The notes beneath the pieces were generated by a model. That model did no database searches and had not been told where the DNA came from. It saw only the letters and a list, made by a program, of their open reading frames with translations. The translations under genes were made by a program, and so were the position numbers. 64,000 nt of DNA, taken from assembly GCF_900168065.1 (NCBI RefSeq), contig NZ_FUZZ01000001.1, forward strand, positions 1,736,001 to 1,800,000, given 5' to 3'. Shown here in pieces: positions 50,337-59,847 of this stretch. The stretch comes from Chitinophaga ginsengisegetis. Lineage in GTDB: Bacteria; Bacteroidota; Bacteroidia; Chitinophagales; Chitinophagaceae. Within the stretch, counting starts at the first letter, position 1, and every line of letters starts with the position of its first letter.

Positions 50337-53300
50337 TTATAGTATATGTGTGGGTACTTCGCGCAACAGGCGGTTGTAATACCTTCCGCAAAAGTAATAG
50401 GTCATATACTCCAGCAGCCGCTGCTGCGTGGCAAACCACCTGTTCTGACTCATATGTATGTAGCTTCCCAGGTTCTCTGCAGGCAACCGTAATTTGTGCA
50501 GATGCACATCCCTGGTTTCGAAATAATTCTCAAAACTGCTACTTTGCATAAACCCCGGAATAGCATCTTTTAAAGCCCTGTATTTTACATTCAGTTGCAA
50601 CTGGATCTGTTTATCGAATTCAACGGCAAAACTCTCACTCACTTTATGGCAGAACTGAAGCCTGGCGGTGGTATCCATATCAAATAACGATAACCATTTG
50701 TCTATGTTCTTCATCCCGGCCAGGAATCTTATTTCTTCATTCTCCCTGAAATCTTCCTGATCCAGGCAATTCAATAATAAAAGGCTGTCGTGGTAAAACG
50801 CGGCTTCACTTTTTACAATGGCGTCTTCACCATACCGCTCTATTTCCCTTTCATAGGTATCCAGCTGTACTTTCCAAACGGATTTATCGTTACAGAACGG
50901 CTGCAACAATTCATAAATCAATGACGCCGCCACGGTAAACTGATACCTGGTTTGCTGATCAGACAACAACATACGGAAACGTATATGATAATGGGGATCC
51001 TTATACCGGATGAAGAAGGCTTTCTCTATTGCTCCCGCCTCCGATAAAGAGGCTATTGCCGGCTTTACCACCGCATCCAGGATAGTATCAGAAACAAATG
51101 CGCTGCAATAGATTTTAAAATACATCCATTCACTGCCGGGAGCAAAGGTTCGCTGCACTTTAACAGGCGACTCCCGGTGTTGCCGGAGCTCTGAAACAGG
51201 GCTGATATTCCTCTTTGAGAGCGGCAGTATAAACTGGTATATAAAAGGTGGCGCCTCGTTCCTGTTTTTATTATGATGCAGCCATTCTACCAGCTTCAGC
51301 GAGGGCTTCTTCTTAATATAATTCAAAAGAATATCCAGGTAGCCACTGTTATGCGTGTCGATAAATAACTCATTGTCCGCTTCCACAATACACACAAACT
51401 GAGGCACCTGCCATTTCTTTAAAAACACCTGCAGTTCCGTTAAAGGATCATGGCTCTTTTTTATCGTCTGGATATCGCTTTGGTGTAATTGCCAAACGGC
51501 CCTGTGAAGAATGATGTTTTTATAACTGATACGCGGCAAAAACCGTTTCCTGTTTGCCAGTGGTCCCCAATTGATGCTAAACCCTGGCTTCTGCTGATGC
51601 TGAATGGTCGCCAGGAATCTATACACGGGAATCATACTGTTGCGGTAATTATGCGCATTATTGAGCCTGGGGATCACTCTTCTATTAAGACTTGCGGAAC
51701 GCAGTATAATTTCGTCTTTAATAACAGATATAAATAAATCGCTCAAACCAATAACCCGCCCGCTTCCGGAGCTGGTGGCAAGAACAGGTATTTCGTAATC
51801 GCATAACTGCACCCTCCTGGCGATGTTACTGCTACGCTCCTCGGGGATATGAATGATCTCCGCAAATACAACTTCCTCATGGTGATGCTTTTCCTCGTCG
51901 GAAAGCGATTTGCAAAACTGTTTAATGTCGCTATGCATATATGCAAACCTTCCCAGTAAAGTGTTCGCGTTAGCGCCACCAACGCTTTGCAGAAATATTC
52001 TATCCGCAGGAAGCAATGTACCCATGACCGGGAACTGGTTCGGCAGCTCTGCTACCTTATCTTCCAGATCCAAAAGATCAGCTTCCGTTACCCGGATACC
52101 TTCGTGGAACTGAACATCATGAGGCATCTCCATTTTATCCTGTAACCATAACTGCACTTTATCCAACGAAATGCTCCCGTTCTCTTTTTGCACGGCCCCC
52201 ATTTTCCCGATGAATGAATTATGTGCCACATCGCCAATACTTTCCACGGGCGCAAAGCCGATCCCGGATTCGGGATCAACAGCTTCCAGCAAAGACACTT
52301 CGCTATCCCCGTATTTCTCGGAAAATATTTTCTTAAACCGGTTGAGCGTAATTTCCTGGGGAGAAGTGGAAGATGATAGTCTGCCCATCATCCGTACCGC
52401 ATTTTCAATATCCCGGATACTCCGGTCCGGAAACATAAATCCTGCGGGAACAGGCTTCAGCAAATCCACCTGGAACAGATGTTCCGGCAATTCAGTAATA
52501 CCGCAGTTATATAATAAATCTCTTAACCGGCTGATATCACTGACCGATATTTGCCCTAAAGATGTTGCGTCCAGCTTTTGTATTACACATTCCATTGCCG
52601 ACAATAATTCAATATACTTCGCGGCATCTGTTGTCTGATTGCCTACCCGGTTCAATATTGATCTGAACCGTCCCAGTTCATCTTCAACAGTCAGGCTTAA
52701 CTGCAACTCGCTTACTAAAAACTGCGATTCCACCAGGCTTTTTATAAATGCTTCAATTTCCTCATCGTCATATTCGTCTTTCAGGAGATGATGTATGTCG
52801 TAATAAGAAAGGGCTTTCGTCTTTCCAAGCTCAATAATACCCTGCAGCAGTTCCGTTTGCTCGATAGAGCTTACCTGGTACTTACTCTTCCCTTCTTCAA
52901 CAATTAATTCAATAAAACGGTATTGGTACTGAAGACTGTATACGGTATCATTGACTTTATAATACAAATAACGCCATAACTGTCCATCGGATTCAATAGC
53001 GCTTTTAATATGAAGCAACAGCCCCATATCAATTCTTGTTTTCCGTAGTAATGTTTTATTGTGGTTGGGATCTTCTCCGGAGATAGTTGTTATTCCGCAT
53101 CCTGCAAAAATGCCATAAGGCGTACACCGGGTACAGGAGCGTATTACGTACTTCTTCAATGCCAGTAACAGTTTCTCTTCTTTGCCCGGGTAATAATTCC
53201 CTTTCTTATAGTCTGAGATACTTTGGTATAATTGCGGTGAACTCCAGTATATGCCTTCCAGAAAAACATCATCTTCCAGAAATGCTTTTACCGTTTCGTC

Positions 53301-53402
53301 CAGGTTTCGTGTATGGCCTTCCTGGTTGAACAGGGTAGTATATGGATTAAGGGGTGTTCTGATGATTACTTTCTCATGGGTTTTAAACAGGGATTCCTTC
53401 AT
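50337..53402 (-). CDS. Full-length lantibiotic dehydratase LanB
   Basis: A 1021-residue LanB. The N-terminal glutamylation domain (Lant_dehydr_N, about 1-720) carries VIRSCTRCTPYGIFAGCG (compare RSTPFGLFAG in NisB-type enzymes) and the mid-segment FIHLPE-like region LFISVIKDEIILRSASLNRRVIPRLNNAHNY. The C-terminal elimination domain (SpaB_C, about 740-1015) carries SEWMYFKIYCS and AFFIRYKDPHYHIRFRM. Both halves are on one polypeptide, not split as in thiopeptide systems. LanB enzymes glutamylate Ser/Thr using glutamyl-tRNA and eliminate water to give dehydroalanine or dehydrobutyrine. No LanC cyclase lies in the window. Confidence 0.94.
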   Translation of the reverse strand: MKESLFKTHEKVIIRTPLNPYTTLFNQEGHTRNLDETVKAFLEDDVFLEGIYWSSPQLYQSISDYKKGNYYPGKEEKLLLALKKYVIRSCTRCTPYGIFAGCGITTISGEDPNHNKTLLRKTRIDMGLLLHIKSAIESDGQLWRYLYYKVNDTVYSLQYQYRFIELIVEEGKSKYQVSSIEQTELLQGIIELGKTKALSYYDIHHLLKDEYDDEEIEAFIKSLVESQFLVSELQLSLTVEDELGRFRSILNRVGNQTTDAAKYIELLSAMECVIQKLDATSLGQISVSDISRLRDLLYNCGITELPEHLFQVDLLKPVPAGFMFPDRSIRDIENAVRMMGRLSSSTSPQEITLNRFKKIFSEKYGDSEVSLLEAVDPESGIGFAPVESIGDVAHNSFIGKMGAVQKENGSISLDKVQLWLQDKMEMPHDVQFHEGIRVTEADLLDLEDKVAELPNQFPVMGTLLPADRIFLQSVGGANANTLLGRFAYMHSDIKQFCKSLSDEEKHHHEEVVFAEIIHIPEERSSNIARRVQLCDYEIPVLATSSGSGRVIGLSDLFISVIKDEIILRSASLNRRVIPRLNNAHNYRNSMIPVYRFLATIQHQQKPGFSINWGPLANRKRFLPRISYKNIILHRAVWQLHQSDIQTIKKSHDPLTELQVFLKKWQVPQFVCIVEADNELFIDTHNSGYLDILLNYIKKKPSLKLVEWLHHNKNRNEAPPFIYQFILPLSKRNISPVSELRQHRESPVKVQRTFAPGSEWMYFKIYCSAFVSDTILDAVVKPAIASLSEAGAIEKAFFIRYKDPHYHIRFRMLLSDQQTRYQFTVAASLIYELLQPFCNDKSVWKVQLDTYEREIERYGEDAIVKSEAAFYHDSLLLLNCLDQEDFRENEEIRFLAGMKNIDKWLSLFDMDTTARLQFCHKVSESFAVEFDKQIQLQLNVKYRALKDAIPGFMQSSSFENYFETRDVHLHKLRLPAENLGSYIHMSQNRWFATQQRLLEYMTYYFCGRYYNRLLREVPTHIL

Positions 53403-53485
53403 AACAACTACATTTGAATTGCCAGGATTTGTGGGTTAAAAAAATTACTTTCCTATAAGAGTTAACTAAACAGCCATTTTACTAT

Positions 53486-54214
53486 CTATCGAAATATACT
53501 TCCGAAAATTCTCTGAAAGATACTTCTGTCGTTTAATAATATCTCTCCAGTGCCCTTCATTACCGGCAATATAGGAACAATTTTTCTTTCCGACGTTATA
53601 ATTTCATCTCCCTTTAATTTTACATAAGCCACATGCTCTCCATTTTCCTGGATGGGTAAAATAGAAGAGATGTGGCCATCAATAAAACCATATTCAGATT
53701 TTGGAAAATCGTGCAATTCAATTTTAACAACCTGTCCTACCTTCACATTCCCCGCCCCTTTGTTTCCATAATTAATTTTGATCTTTGCTTTAGACGATTG
53801 CGGAACTACCCACATAATATCCAGCAGGATATCTTTTTCGTCGTCCCCGTGTGTGATATAAATAGTGCCGGAGATAGGCGTAATAGTGGGATGTATCTTT
53901 CCTGTTTTCCGGTCGGTCCATATCAGCAGGGTATCATCCGGCACCACATGATCGCCGTCTTTTACATAGTACTTAAATATCTGATCGGCATCTCCCCTCC
54001 TGATACTTATTTTCCCGGGCTGATTTACCGCCTCAATTACCACCTGCGCATTCAGTGTGTCAGGATATCTTATAAAACAGGACACTGCCAACGTCAGCAT
54101 GGCGATGGAAAACAGCACGGTAATCCCCCACCGGATAATCCACGGCGGAATAATACCAACAATTTCCTCCATTTCACTACTTCCTGTTTCAAACGAGTGA
54201 TTAATTAAAGGCAT
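53486..54214 (-). CDS. Short HlyD-like periplasmic adaptor
   Basis: A 242-residue protein with one membrane segment (about 29-50, IRWGITVLFSIAMLTLAVSCF), then a split lipoyl/barrel-type domain (VVIEAVNQPGKISIRRGDADQIF, VVPDDTLLIWTDRKTGKIHPTITPISGTIYITHGD, VGQVVKIELHDFPKSEYGFIDG). It has the beginning and end of a HlyD adaptor but lacks the long coiled-coil hairpin found in most such proteins, which are 350-450 residues. It begins 11 bp after the ABC exporter, so it is its adaptor, but it may not reach an outer-membrane channel. Confidence 0.82.
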   Translation of the reverse strand: MPLINHSFETGSSEMEEIVGIIPPWIIRWGITVLFSIAMLTLAVSCFIRYPDTLNAQVVIEAVNQPGKISIRRGDADQIFKYYVKDGDHVVPDDTLLIWTDRKTGKIHPTITPISGTIYITHGDDEKDILLDIMWVVPQSSKAKIKINYGNKGAGNVKVGQVVKIELHDFPKSEYGFIDGHISSILPIQENGEHVAYVKLKGDEIITSERKIVPILPVMKGTGEILLNDRSIFQRIFGSIFR

Positions 54215-54225
54215 AGCATAATATT

Positions 54226-56523
54226 TTAAGCAGCTCCCAATTCCAACTGGTTCCTTACCAATTCAAAATAATACCCCCTGTTGCTGGTGAGCAGTGTATG
54301 ACTGCCCTCCTCAACGATTTCCCCATCCTTCATTACAATGATCTGGTCGGCATTTTTTACGGTGCTTAACCGGTGCGCGATTACCACCACGGTTCTGCCT
54401 TCATAAAATTCGTTCAGGTTACCCATGATCGTTTTTTCGTTATTGGCGTCCAGGGCGCTTGTTGCCTCATCAAAAAACAAATACTTGGGATCCTTATATA
54501 CCGCCCGCGCAATAAACAGGCGTTGCTTCTGACCGCCACTCAATCCAGAGCCGCTGTTACCGATACGCGTGGTAAAACCCAATGGCAGTTTCGCAATATA
54601 ACCATGCAGGTTAGCGATTCTCACCGCCTCGTACAGCCGCTCCTCTTTAATTCTTTCCCCATCCATTGCGATGTTCCTGGCTATGGAGTCGGAAAAGATA
54701 TATCCTTCCTGCATGACGGTACCTACGTTGTTGCGCCAGAGCTGCGCAGATATTTCCTGCAGGTTTATGCCGTCCACCATTATTTGCCCTTCTGTTGGCG
54801 GGTAAAATTTCAATAGCAATTTCAGCAGCGTGGTTTTGCCGCTGCCGCTTGCACCTACAATAGCTGTCACCTTGCCTTTTGGAATATGCATACTGATATT
54901 CTTCAGCACCAGTGGACTTTTGGGAGATCCATACCGGAAAGAGAGGCCGGAGATAGAAATACCTTCGCCCTTCCTTTCGTGCATATGCCGGGTAAATAAT
55001 TCGTGGTTCAGGTAAAGCGAGTCAGCATTCATCAAATCATCGGAACGGGGATTTTCATTATCTCCTACCAGGTCTTCATTGTTTTCTTCTTCCTGTTTAC
55101 AATGGATTTCGTTCAACCTTTCAAGGCTGATCTTCGCATCCTGGATACTTTTGATGAAGGCGATGATTTGCTCCAGCGGGCTGTTCATCTGGCCAATGAT
55201 GTAGGAAATACTGAGCATAACTCCTAAGCTGATTTCCCGGTTTATTACCAGTTTTGCTGCCATGTAGCTGATCAGGATATTCTTGAGCTGTGTAAAGAAC
55301 GAAGCGCCTATTCCCTGGTATTGCTCCAGCGAAAGGCTTTTGATGTTTACCTTAAATAGTTTTGCCTGGATGCGTTCCCATTCCCACCTGCGGGCTTTCT
55401 GGCTATTGTATAACTTTATTTCCTGCATGCCTGTAATAATCTCAAATATACTGTTCTGGTTTTCACGGGCACGCTGGAAGCGGTTGTAATCAATACTTCT
55501 TCTCTTCCTCAGAAATATCGTTACCCAAAACACAGATAGTACACTGCCGATACCAAATATCATCAGCAGTTGTACATTGTACAGGGCGAGTATGCAGGAA
55601 AAAACAATAAGATTGATAATAGAGAACAGCGTACTTAATGTAGACCCGGTGAGGAAAGTTTCCACCCGGTGGTGATCATTGATGCGCTGCGTAATATCTC
55701 CTACATTCTTTGATTCAAAGAAATTGACGGGCAGCTTCATCAATTTGATCAGAAAGTTGGAGATAATACTGATGCTGATGCGCGTACTGATATGCAGTAG
55801 TATCCAGTTCCGGATAAGATCTACCGCAATACCGCCGAGAAATAATAATAATTGAGAGAGGAGGATCAGGTGTATGAATCCAACATTTTTCCGGTTGATC
55901 CCAAAGTCAACAAGGCTTTGGGTAAGAAAGGGAAAGCACAGGCTGATAAGGCTGCCGAGTATCATGCCCAGGATCAGCTGAATAAAATATTTCTTATAAG
56001 GGCGAAGGTAGCCAAATAAGAATCCGAAGCTGCTTTTCTTCTTTTGTACGCCTTCTTCATTCCGGTAAAAATCGGGAGTAGGTTCAATCAATAATGCAAT
56101 GCCCTTCTTATCGGCAGTGCTGATCCAGCATTTCTCAAATACATCGCGGTCAACCTTCACCAGGTTATGTCCCGGGTCGGCGATAACGATCTTATCCTTT
56201 CTGCTGAAAAGGGATTTCTTTTCAATGCCATACAGTACTACAAAGTGCTCCTGGTTCCAATGCAGCACCGCAGGAAGCGGCGCCTGTTCAAAAAGCTGAT
56301 CGTAGGATAGCTTCGTGGACAAGGTTTTGAATCCTATTTTCTCGGCGGCTTCACTTAACCCGAGGAGACTAACCCCGTTTTTTGTGATATAGGAATTGGC
56401 CCTCAGGTAATCCAATGAGTACTCCTCGCCATAGTAAGAAGCGATCATACGCAAACAGGTAGGACCGCAATCCATAAAATCCAGTTGCCTGTAGAACCTG
56501 TATTTTTTACTAAAAACGGCCAT
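54226..56523 (-). CDS. Peptidase-containing ABC transporter (C39 bacteriocin exporter)
   Basis: A 765-residue exporter of the PCAT type. The N-terminal C39 peptidase (1-140) has the catalytic Cys in LDFMDCGPTCLRM, His in LHWNQEHFVVLY and Asp in VIADPGHN. Six membrane helices follow (about 170-440). The nucleotide-binding domain has Walker A VGASGSGKTTL, signature LSGGQKQRLF and Walker B YLFFDEATSALD. Such transporters cut leaders after a double glycine and export the core. Three precursors with GG are encoded close by, so its substrate is evident. It is 48 bp after precursor A. Confidence 0.95.
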   Translation of the reverse strand: MAVFSKKYRFYRQLDFMDCGPTCLRMIASYYGEEYSLDYLRANSYITKNGVSLLGLSEAAEKIGFKTLSTKLSYDQLFEQAPLPAVLHWNQEHFVVLYGIEKKSLFSRKDKIVIADPGHNLVKVDRDVFEKCWISTADKKGIALLIEPTPDFYRNEEGVQKKKSSFGFLFGYLRPYKKYFIQLILGMILGSLISLCFPFLTQSLVDFGINRKNVGFIHLILLSQLLLFLGGIAVDLIRNWILLHISTRISISIISNFLIKLMKLPVNFFESKNVGDITQRINDHHRVETFLTGSTLSTLFSIINLIVFSCILALYNVQLLMIFGIGSVLSVFWVTIFLRKRRSIDYNRFQRARENQNSIFEIITGMQEIKLYNSQKARRWEWERIQAKLFKVNIKSLSLEQYQGIGASFFTQLKNILISYMAAKLVINREISLGVMLSISYIIGQMNSPLEQIIAFIKSIQDAKISLERLNEIHCKQEEENNEDLVGDNENPRSDDLMNADSLYLNHELFTRHMHERKGEGISISGLSFRYGSPKSPLVLKNISMHIPKGKVTAIVGASGSGKTTLLKLLLKFYPPTEGQIMVDGINLQEISAQLWRNNVGTVMQEGYIFSDSIARNIAMDGERIKEERLYEAVRIANLHGYIAKLPLGFTTRIGNSGSGLSGGQKQRLFIARAVYKDPKYLFFDEATSALDANNEKTIMGNLNEFYEGRTVVVIAHRLSTVKNADQIIVMKDGEIVEEGSHTLLTSNRGYYFELVRNQLELGAA

Positions 56524-56571
56524 TTACTTTCGCTTTAAAAGTATCTCTTAGGTAGGTATGAACTTAAGGAC

Positions 56572-56769
56572 TCAGTGTGTTGTGGTAGGCCATTGTGGAT
56601 CCACCGATGGTTGATCCACATCTCGGCCGCCATTGATTTCTCCGCCATCTATTTCCTCAAAGGAGTCTTTATTGGTTTTAATATTCTCGAGAGACTTCAG
56701 GTTATCCAAATCAACAACCGTTTTTTTCTCGATCTTAGTTTCCTTTTTGTTTTTCTTTTTCTGTGACAT
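56572..56769 (-). CDS. RiPP precursor A, double-glycine, core without Cys
   Basis: A 65-residue peptide with a Lys/Glu-rich leader. Two GG pairs (42-43 and 47-48, in EEIDGGEINGG) lead to the core RDVDQPSVDPQWPTTTH (49-65). The core has one Ser and three Thr but no Cys, so LanB dehydration is possible while a lanthionine ring within the peptide is not. The Trp, His and Pro-rich character also makes it a possible radical SAM substrate. It lies 2 bp after precursor B and 48 bp before the exporter gene. Role assigned from size, GG and context. Confidence 0.85.
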   Translation of the reverse strand: MSQKKKNKKETKIEKKTVVDLDNLKSLENIKTNKDSFEEIDGGEINGGRDVDQPSVDPQWPTTTH

Positions 56770-56771
56770 AA

Positions 56772-56984
56772 CTATGATTTTATGTTGGGTTGGGAAATAT
56801 CAGATAACAGCTCGGTTGTTTTGAACTGGCGGTTTTCCTGTTGCTCCGGATCATATATAGGGGGCTTGTATTCCCGGAAGCCACCAAACACCATATCGGA
56901 TTCCTCCTTCTTTATTTCAAAAGAGGTACAATCCGATAATTTAGAAGACTTCCCCGACAATATGAGTTTTACTAAACGTTTCAT
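56772..56984 (-). CDS. RiPP precursor B, double-glycine
   Basis: A 70-residue peptide from Met at 56984 (56990 possible). The leader starts MKRLVKLILSGKSSKLSD and ends at ESDMVFGG, a pattern like the Bacteroidota GG-type natural-product leaders (KLxKLxLxx...LSDxE...GG). The core begins FREYKPPIYDP, is 35 residues long with Tyr, Pro and Thr/Ser, and has no Cys (a single Cys lies in the leader). It is 2 bp before precursor A. It differs strongly from A and C, so the cluster handles unlike cores. It could alternatively be a helper peptide. Confidence 0.7.
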   Translation of the reverse strand: MKRLVKLILSGKSSKLSDCTSFEIKKEESDMVFGGFREYKPPIYDPEQQENRQFKTTELLSDISQPNIKS

Positions 56985-57023
56985 GGGCATTAATTTTATA
57001 GTTATATGGAGATAATATCTTTC

Positions 57024-58019
57024 TCAGGCTGCTTTGATCATTACGCAGGACTTTATACCAAAATGCTGCTTGAGTTCATTAACATAAGGTTCAAATCTTT
57101 TCAGGTAAGGGTGTTGGTTCTCAACATCGGCAATAACAGCTATGATGGCATTGGCTATTACTTTCTTAATAATGGAAGGCATAGTATTGATGAGAGAGAT
57201 CTTTTCAATTACTTCTTCTAAAAAAGCATCCGTACTCTTTTCGTAATAGTTGCTGAGCAGCTGTATGATGAGGCTGATGTCGAAACGGAAAGCGGCATCA
57301 TCTTTTTTAACATTCGCGTACAATCCCTGAAAAAAAGATTTATAAAAGTGAAAGGATATTTTTCCTTTTTGCAGCAGCCATTCGGATGTTCTTATCAGCC
57401 TGTCGACATTGAAAATGATGATACGTTCCACCTCTCCCATATCGTTCTGCTCCAGGATATTGTTTAATTTCTTTCCCTTTATATGTCCCTTGTATGAAAA
57501 GTGTATTAATGCCAGTGATTCTTTCAGGAAAAGTTCCTCATAGATATTCGGGTAGCTGGAAAAAATTTTGATGCGGTTAAACCATTGATCGCCGGCGGTG
57601 AGTATAAACCTGGGTAAGATAACACTTTGCCTCAGCGCAAATAAAACCGAATGCTGTATGGCTTTATCTGCCGCGTCAAAGTCTTTACAAACGTACTCCT
57701 TATAGGCAACCATGCCATAATATATGGCGAGCATACCTGGTTGAATATCTTTATTAAATTGCTGCTCTGTTATGCTCAGTCTTGAAAAGGCAAGATTCGC
57801 CTGATTGATTTTACCGGATCTGTAAAGCCTCAGACAACTTTCAATCATCTTAAAAATCCGGTAAATCTCCATCCGTTCCTCAAAGGAAAAATGAGCGGCT
57901 GAATAGCGCTCAATGTCGTGAAATACATGTCTTGATTTCATGTATTTCAGCACACACATTTCATCTGTCGGGGCAAATGACCTGGTTATTTCATCGAGTA
58001 AAATATCATTACTTTTCAT
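57024..58019 (-). CDS. Orphan helical protein of the RiPP cluster
   Basis: A 331-residue all-helical protein without signal peptide, read as TPR-like helix pairs (FSFEERMEIYRIFKMIESCLRLYRSG, FSRLSITEQQFNKDIQ, AYKEYVCKDFDAADKAIQHSVLFALRQ). No zinc-binding His/Cys motif is visible, so it is not a LanC cyclase. No family was recognised. It lies between the radical SAM gene (42 bp) and precursor B, so it is likely a cluster component: a leader-binding scaffold, a regulator or an immunity protein are possible roles. Confidence 0.75.
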   Translation of the reverse strand: MKSNDILLDEITRSFAPTDEMCVLKYMKSRHVFHDIERYSAAHFSFEERMEIYRIFKMIESCLRLYRSGKINQANLAFSRLSITEQQFNKDIQPGMLAIYYGMVAYKEYVCKDFDAADKAIQHSVLFALRQSVILPRFILTAGDQWFNRIKIFSSYPNIYEELFLKESLALIHFSYKGHIKGKKLNNILEQNDMGEVERIIIFNVDRLIRTSEWLLQKGKISFHFYKSFFQGLYANVKKDDAAFRFDISLIIQLLSNYYEKSTDAFLEEVIEKISLINTMPSIIKKVIANAIIAVIADVENQHPYLKRFEPYVNELKQHFGIKSCVMIKAA

Positions 58020-58061
58020 TTGATCATCTAATTATCATGTCGGATAATGAACAGGAACTAA

Positions 58062-59411
58062 CTAAGCAACCACATTATACTTCTTCATAATAATCCGTTC
58101 GTCGATATTAAACTTAAAGGAAGGGCAGGCGGGATTGCCTTCGTACCAGCTTTTCGGGCAAGCGCCTCCGCATACGGGAAGAAATTTGCAGCTTTTACAC
58201 CACGACTCGTTTGTGGGTATTTCGTTATACCAGTTACGCATGGCAACGCCGGAAGAATCTACTTTTGTTTTTTCAGTGACGATATTACCGGCAACAAAAT
58301 CGGGATTTTCGGCAATAGGCGTATAGGGTACTTCCCAGCAGGTGGAAATATTTCCAAACCCATCCACCACTTCATCATGCTTGTTGGTTACCATGCATAC
58401 GCTTTTCACGCGACGCGGAATGATGGTGGTATGATCAATTTTAAATCCTTCACTGAGTCTTTTCAGCATCACATCAATCTCAAACTGGGCAAATTCGTGT
58501 TTATCCAAACCGCCGTTTTCGGTAGCGCCGGCTTTATTACCACCCCAGTTTTCCACTCTTGCAATTTTGAAATTCACCTTGTCATGCAGGTTTCTTTCTT
58601 TAAGAAAATCCATCAGCTGGAAGATGTTATCCTTGTTCTCCACATTTACGTTACACCTGATTTGTATATCTACGTCGGAGGCGGCGAAGAAATCAGACAA
58701 CACGATATTTGTAACGTTATCCATAATAATATCGAAAGAAGGATTGCCGTTCTTCAGCATTCTTCTCTTATCGTGAAATTCTGCTGTTCCGTCCAGGGTG
58801 ATCTGGAACATTTTTAACTGATGTTCTGTAACAAGCCTTTCAAAGATCTTTGGCTTAAGCGCAAGGCCGTTGGTGATCATGGTAGCAGCGTATCTTACCT
58901 TGTTTTCAGCGGCCAGCTCCTGGAGTAGCTTTGAAGTATATTCAATACTGCTTAATCCGGTTAAAGGCTCACCTCCGTACCAGGTAACCTGTAGTACGTC
59001 GAACTTTCCGGATTTGATTTTTTCAGTGATGCGATCAAGCATATGATCCGCCACATTGGTGCTCATTACATTTTTAGAGTGTGATTGCGCGCAGTAATGA
59101 CAGCCCAGCTGGCAATTGGCGGTAGGCTGAATCGTATATCCTAATACACGGCTATCGTCTATCCTGGCTTTATTTTCCTCCAGGATGGTAGTGAGTTCAT
59201 CTTCTGCTTTCGGCACCAGGATTGAATAGTCCATCAGTTTTTTCACGGACTCCAGTGGCAAAGACGAAAAGTCGGCACGCTCAATACATTCAAACTGAGC
59301 AACAGGCATTTCAACGATGGCTGATGAACGGGTGCTGTAAACAATCAGCCTGTTGGAGAGCAATTCATCATCCTTCACAATATGAATATATCTTGAAAGC
59401 TTATATTCCAT
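58062..59411 (-). CDS. Radical SAM/SPASM peptide maturase
   Basis: A 449-residue radical SAM enzyme. Residues about 1-80 look like a small winged leader-binding (RRE, PqqD-like) domain. The cluster-binding motif is C100-x3-C104-x2-C107 in NCQLGCHYC, followed by WYGGEPL. The C-terminal SPASM domain has Cys residues in STCWEVPY, CKSCKFLPVCGGACPKSW and NPACPS for two further iron-sulphur clusters. Such enzymes make thioether, carbon-carbon or carbon-oxygen cross-links in peptides. It is the gene after precursor C, with its two Cys, which is the most likely substrate. The co-occurrence with LanB makes a hybrid product likely. Confidence 0.93.
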   Translation of the reverse strand: MEYKLSRYIHIVKDDELLSNRLIVYSTRSSAIVEMPVAQFECIERADFSSLPLESVKKLMDYSILVPKAEDELTTILEENKARIDDSRVLGYTIQPTANCQLGCHYCAQSHSKNVMSTNVADHMLDRITEKIKSGKFDVLQVTWYGGEPLTGLSSIEYTSKLLQELAAENKVRYAATMITNGLALKPKIFERLVTEHQLKMFQITLDGTAEFHDKRRMLKNGNPSFDIIMDNVTNIVLSDFFAASDVDIQIRCNVNVENKDNIFQLMDFLKERNLHDKVNFKIARVENWGGNKAGATENGGLDKHEFAQFEIDVMLKRLSEGFKIDHTTIIPRRVKSVCMVTNKHDEVVDGFGNISTCWEVPYTPIAENPDFVAGNIVTEKTKVDSSGVAMRNWYNEIPTNESWCKSCKFLPVCGGACPKSWYEGNPACPSFKFNIDERIIMKKYNVVA

Positions 59412-59473
59412 AAAACGTTATTTAAATATGCCGTTAGTAATATTTGGGAAAACATACGATCCTGCCTGAAGTA

Positions 59474-59503
59474 GAATTGTGAGACAGGAGCGTCTCACAA
59501 TTC
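59474..59503. other. Perfect 12-bp hairpin between precursor C and the maturase gene
   Basis: GAATTGTGAGAC and GTCTCACAATTC flank the loop AGGAGC. No T-run follows on the minus strand. Its place, just after the precursor stop, suggests it stabilises a short precursor message or partially stops transcription so that precursor exceeds enzyme. Confidence 0.65.
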
Positions 59504-59527
59504 CAACTCATTTGTAATGTGATCCAA

Positions 59528-59728
59528 TTAGTTCACATAACACATTGTGGTGCAACCTGCGCTGGCGCTATCATCAGGAATAGCATCACCACCGCTGATT
59601 TCATCCAGTTCGTCCTCTTTAATAGAGGAAGTACCGAGTCCTTCCAGACCTTTTGTAGCTTCTTCAGATGCAGGTTTAGATTTTGCTTTCAGGTCCTGGA
59701 TTTTCTTTTTTAAGTTTTTGTTTGTCAT
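59528..59728 (-). CDS. RiPP precursor C, double-glycine, two-cysteine core
   Basis: A 66-residue peptide. The leader has a helical Lys/Glu-rich part (NLKKKIQDLKAKSKPASEEA) and ends with the classic LDEISGG (46-47). The core DAIPDDSASAGCTTMCYVN (48-66) has Ser54, Ser56, Thr60, Thr61 and Cys59, Cys63. It could yield lanthionines if a cyclase exists or thioethers to alpha-carbons by the radical SAM enzyme encoded next. The leader starts MTNKNLKKKI and has a GLEGLG stretch before the GG. It is the best RiPP precursor candidate of the window. Confidence 0.88.
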   Translation of the reverse strand: MTNKNLKKKIQDLKAKSKPASEEATKGLEGLGTSSIKEDELDEISGGDAIPDDSASAGCTTMCYVN

Positions 59729-59847
59729 TGTTTTAAGGTTAAATTTGTTTTAGATCGGCATATCATTTTACATCACTATGCTGTGTGATGGCTTTTTCAA
59801 GCAGCTTATATCCGGATTATAAAACTTTAAGTCCTGAGAAGTGGAGC

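Noticed and set aside
56575..56766. Plus-strand frame opposite precursor A
   Set aside because: It mirrors the Lys-rich leader as a Phe/Leu-rich string and has no start context; the minus-strand precursor fits the cluster.
57024..58019. Orphan helical protein as the missing LanC cyclase
   Set aside because: LanC needs zinc-binding Cys and Cys-His residues and an alpha-toroid pattern; none is visible.
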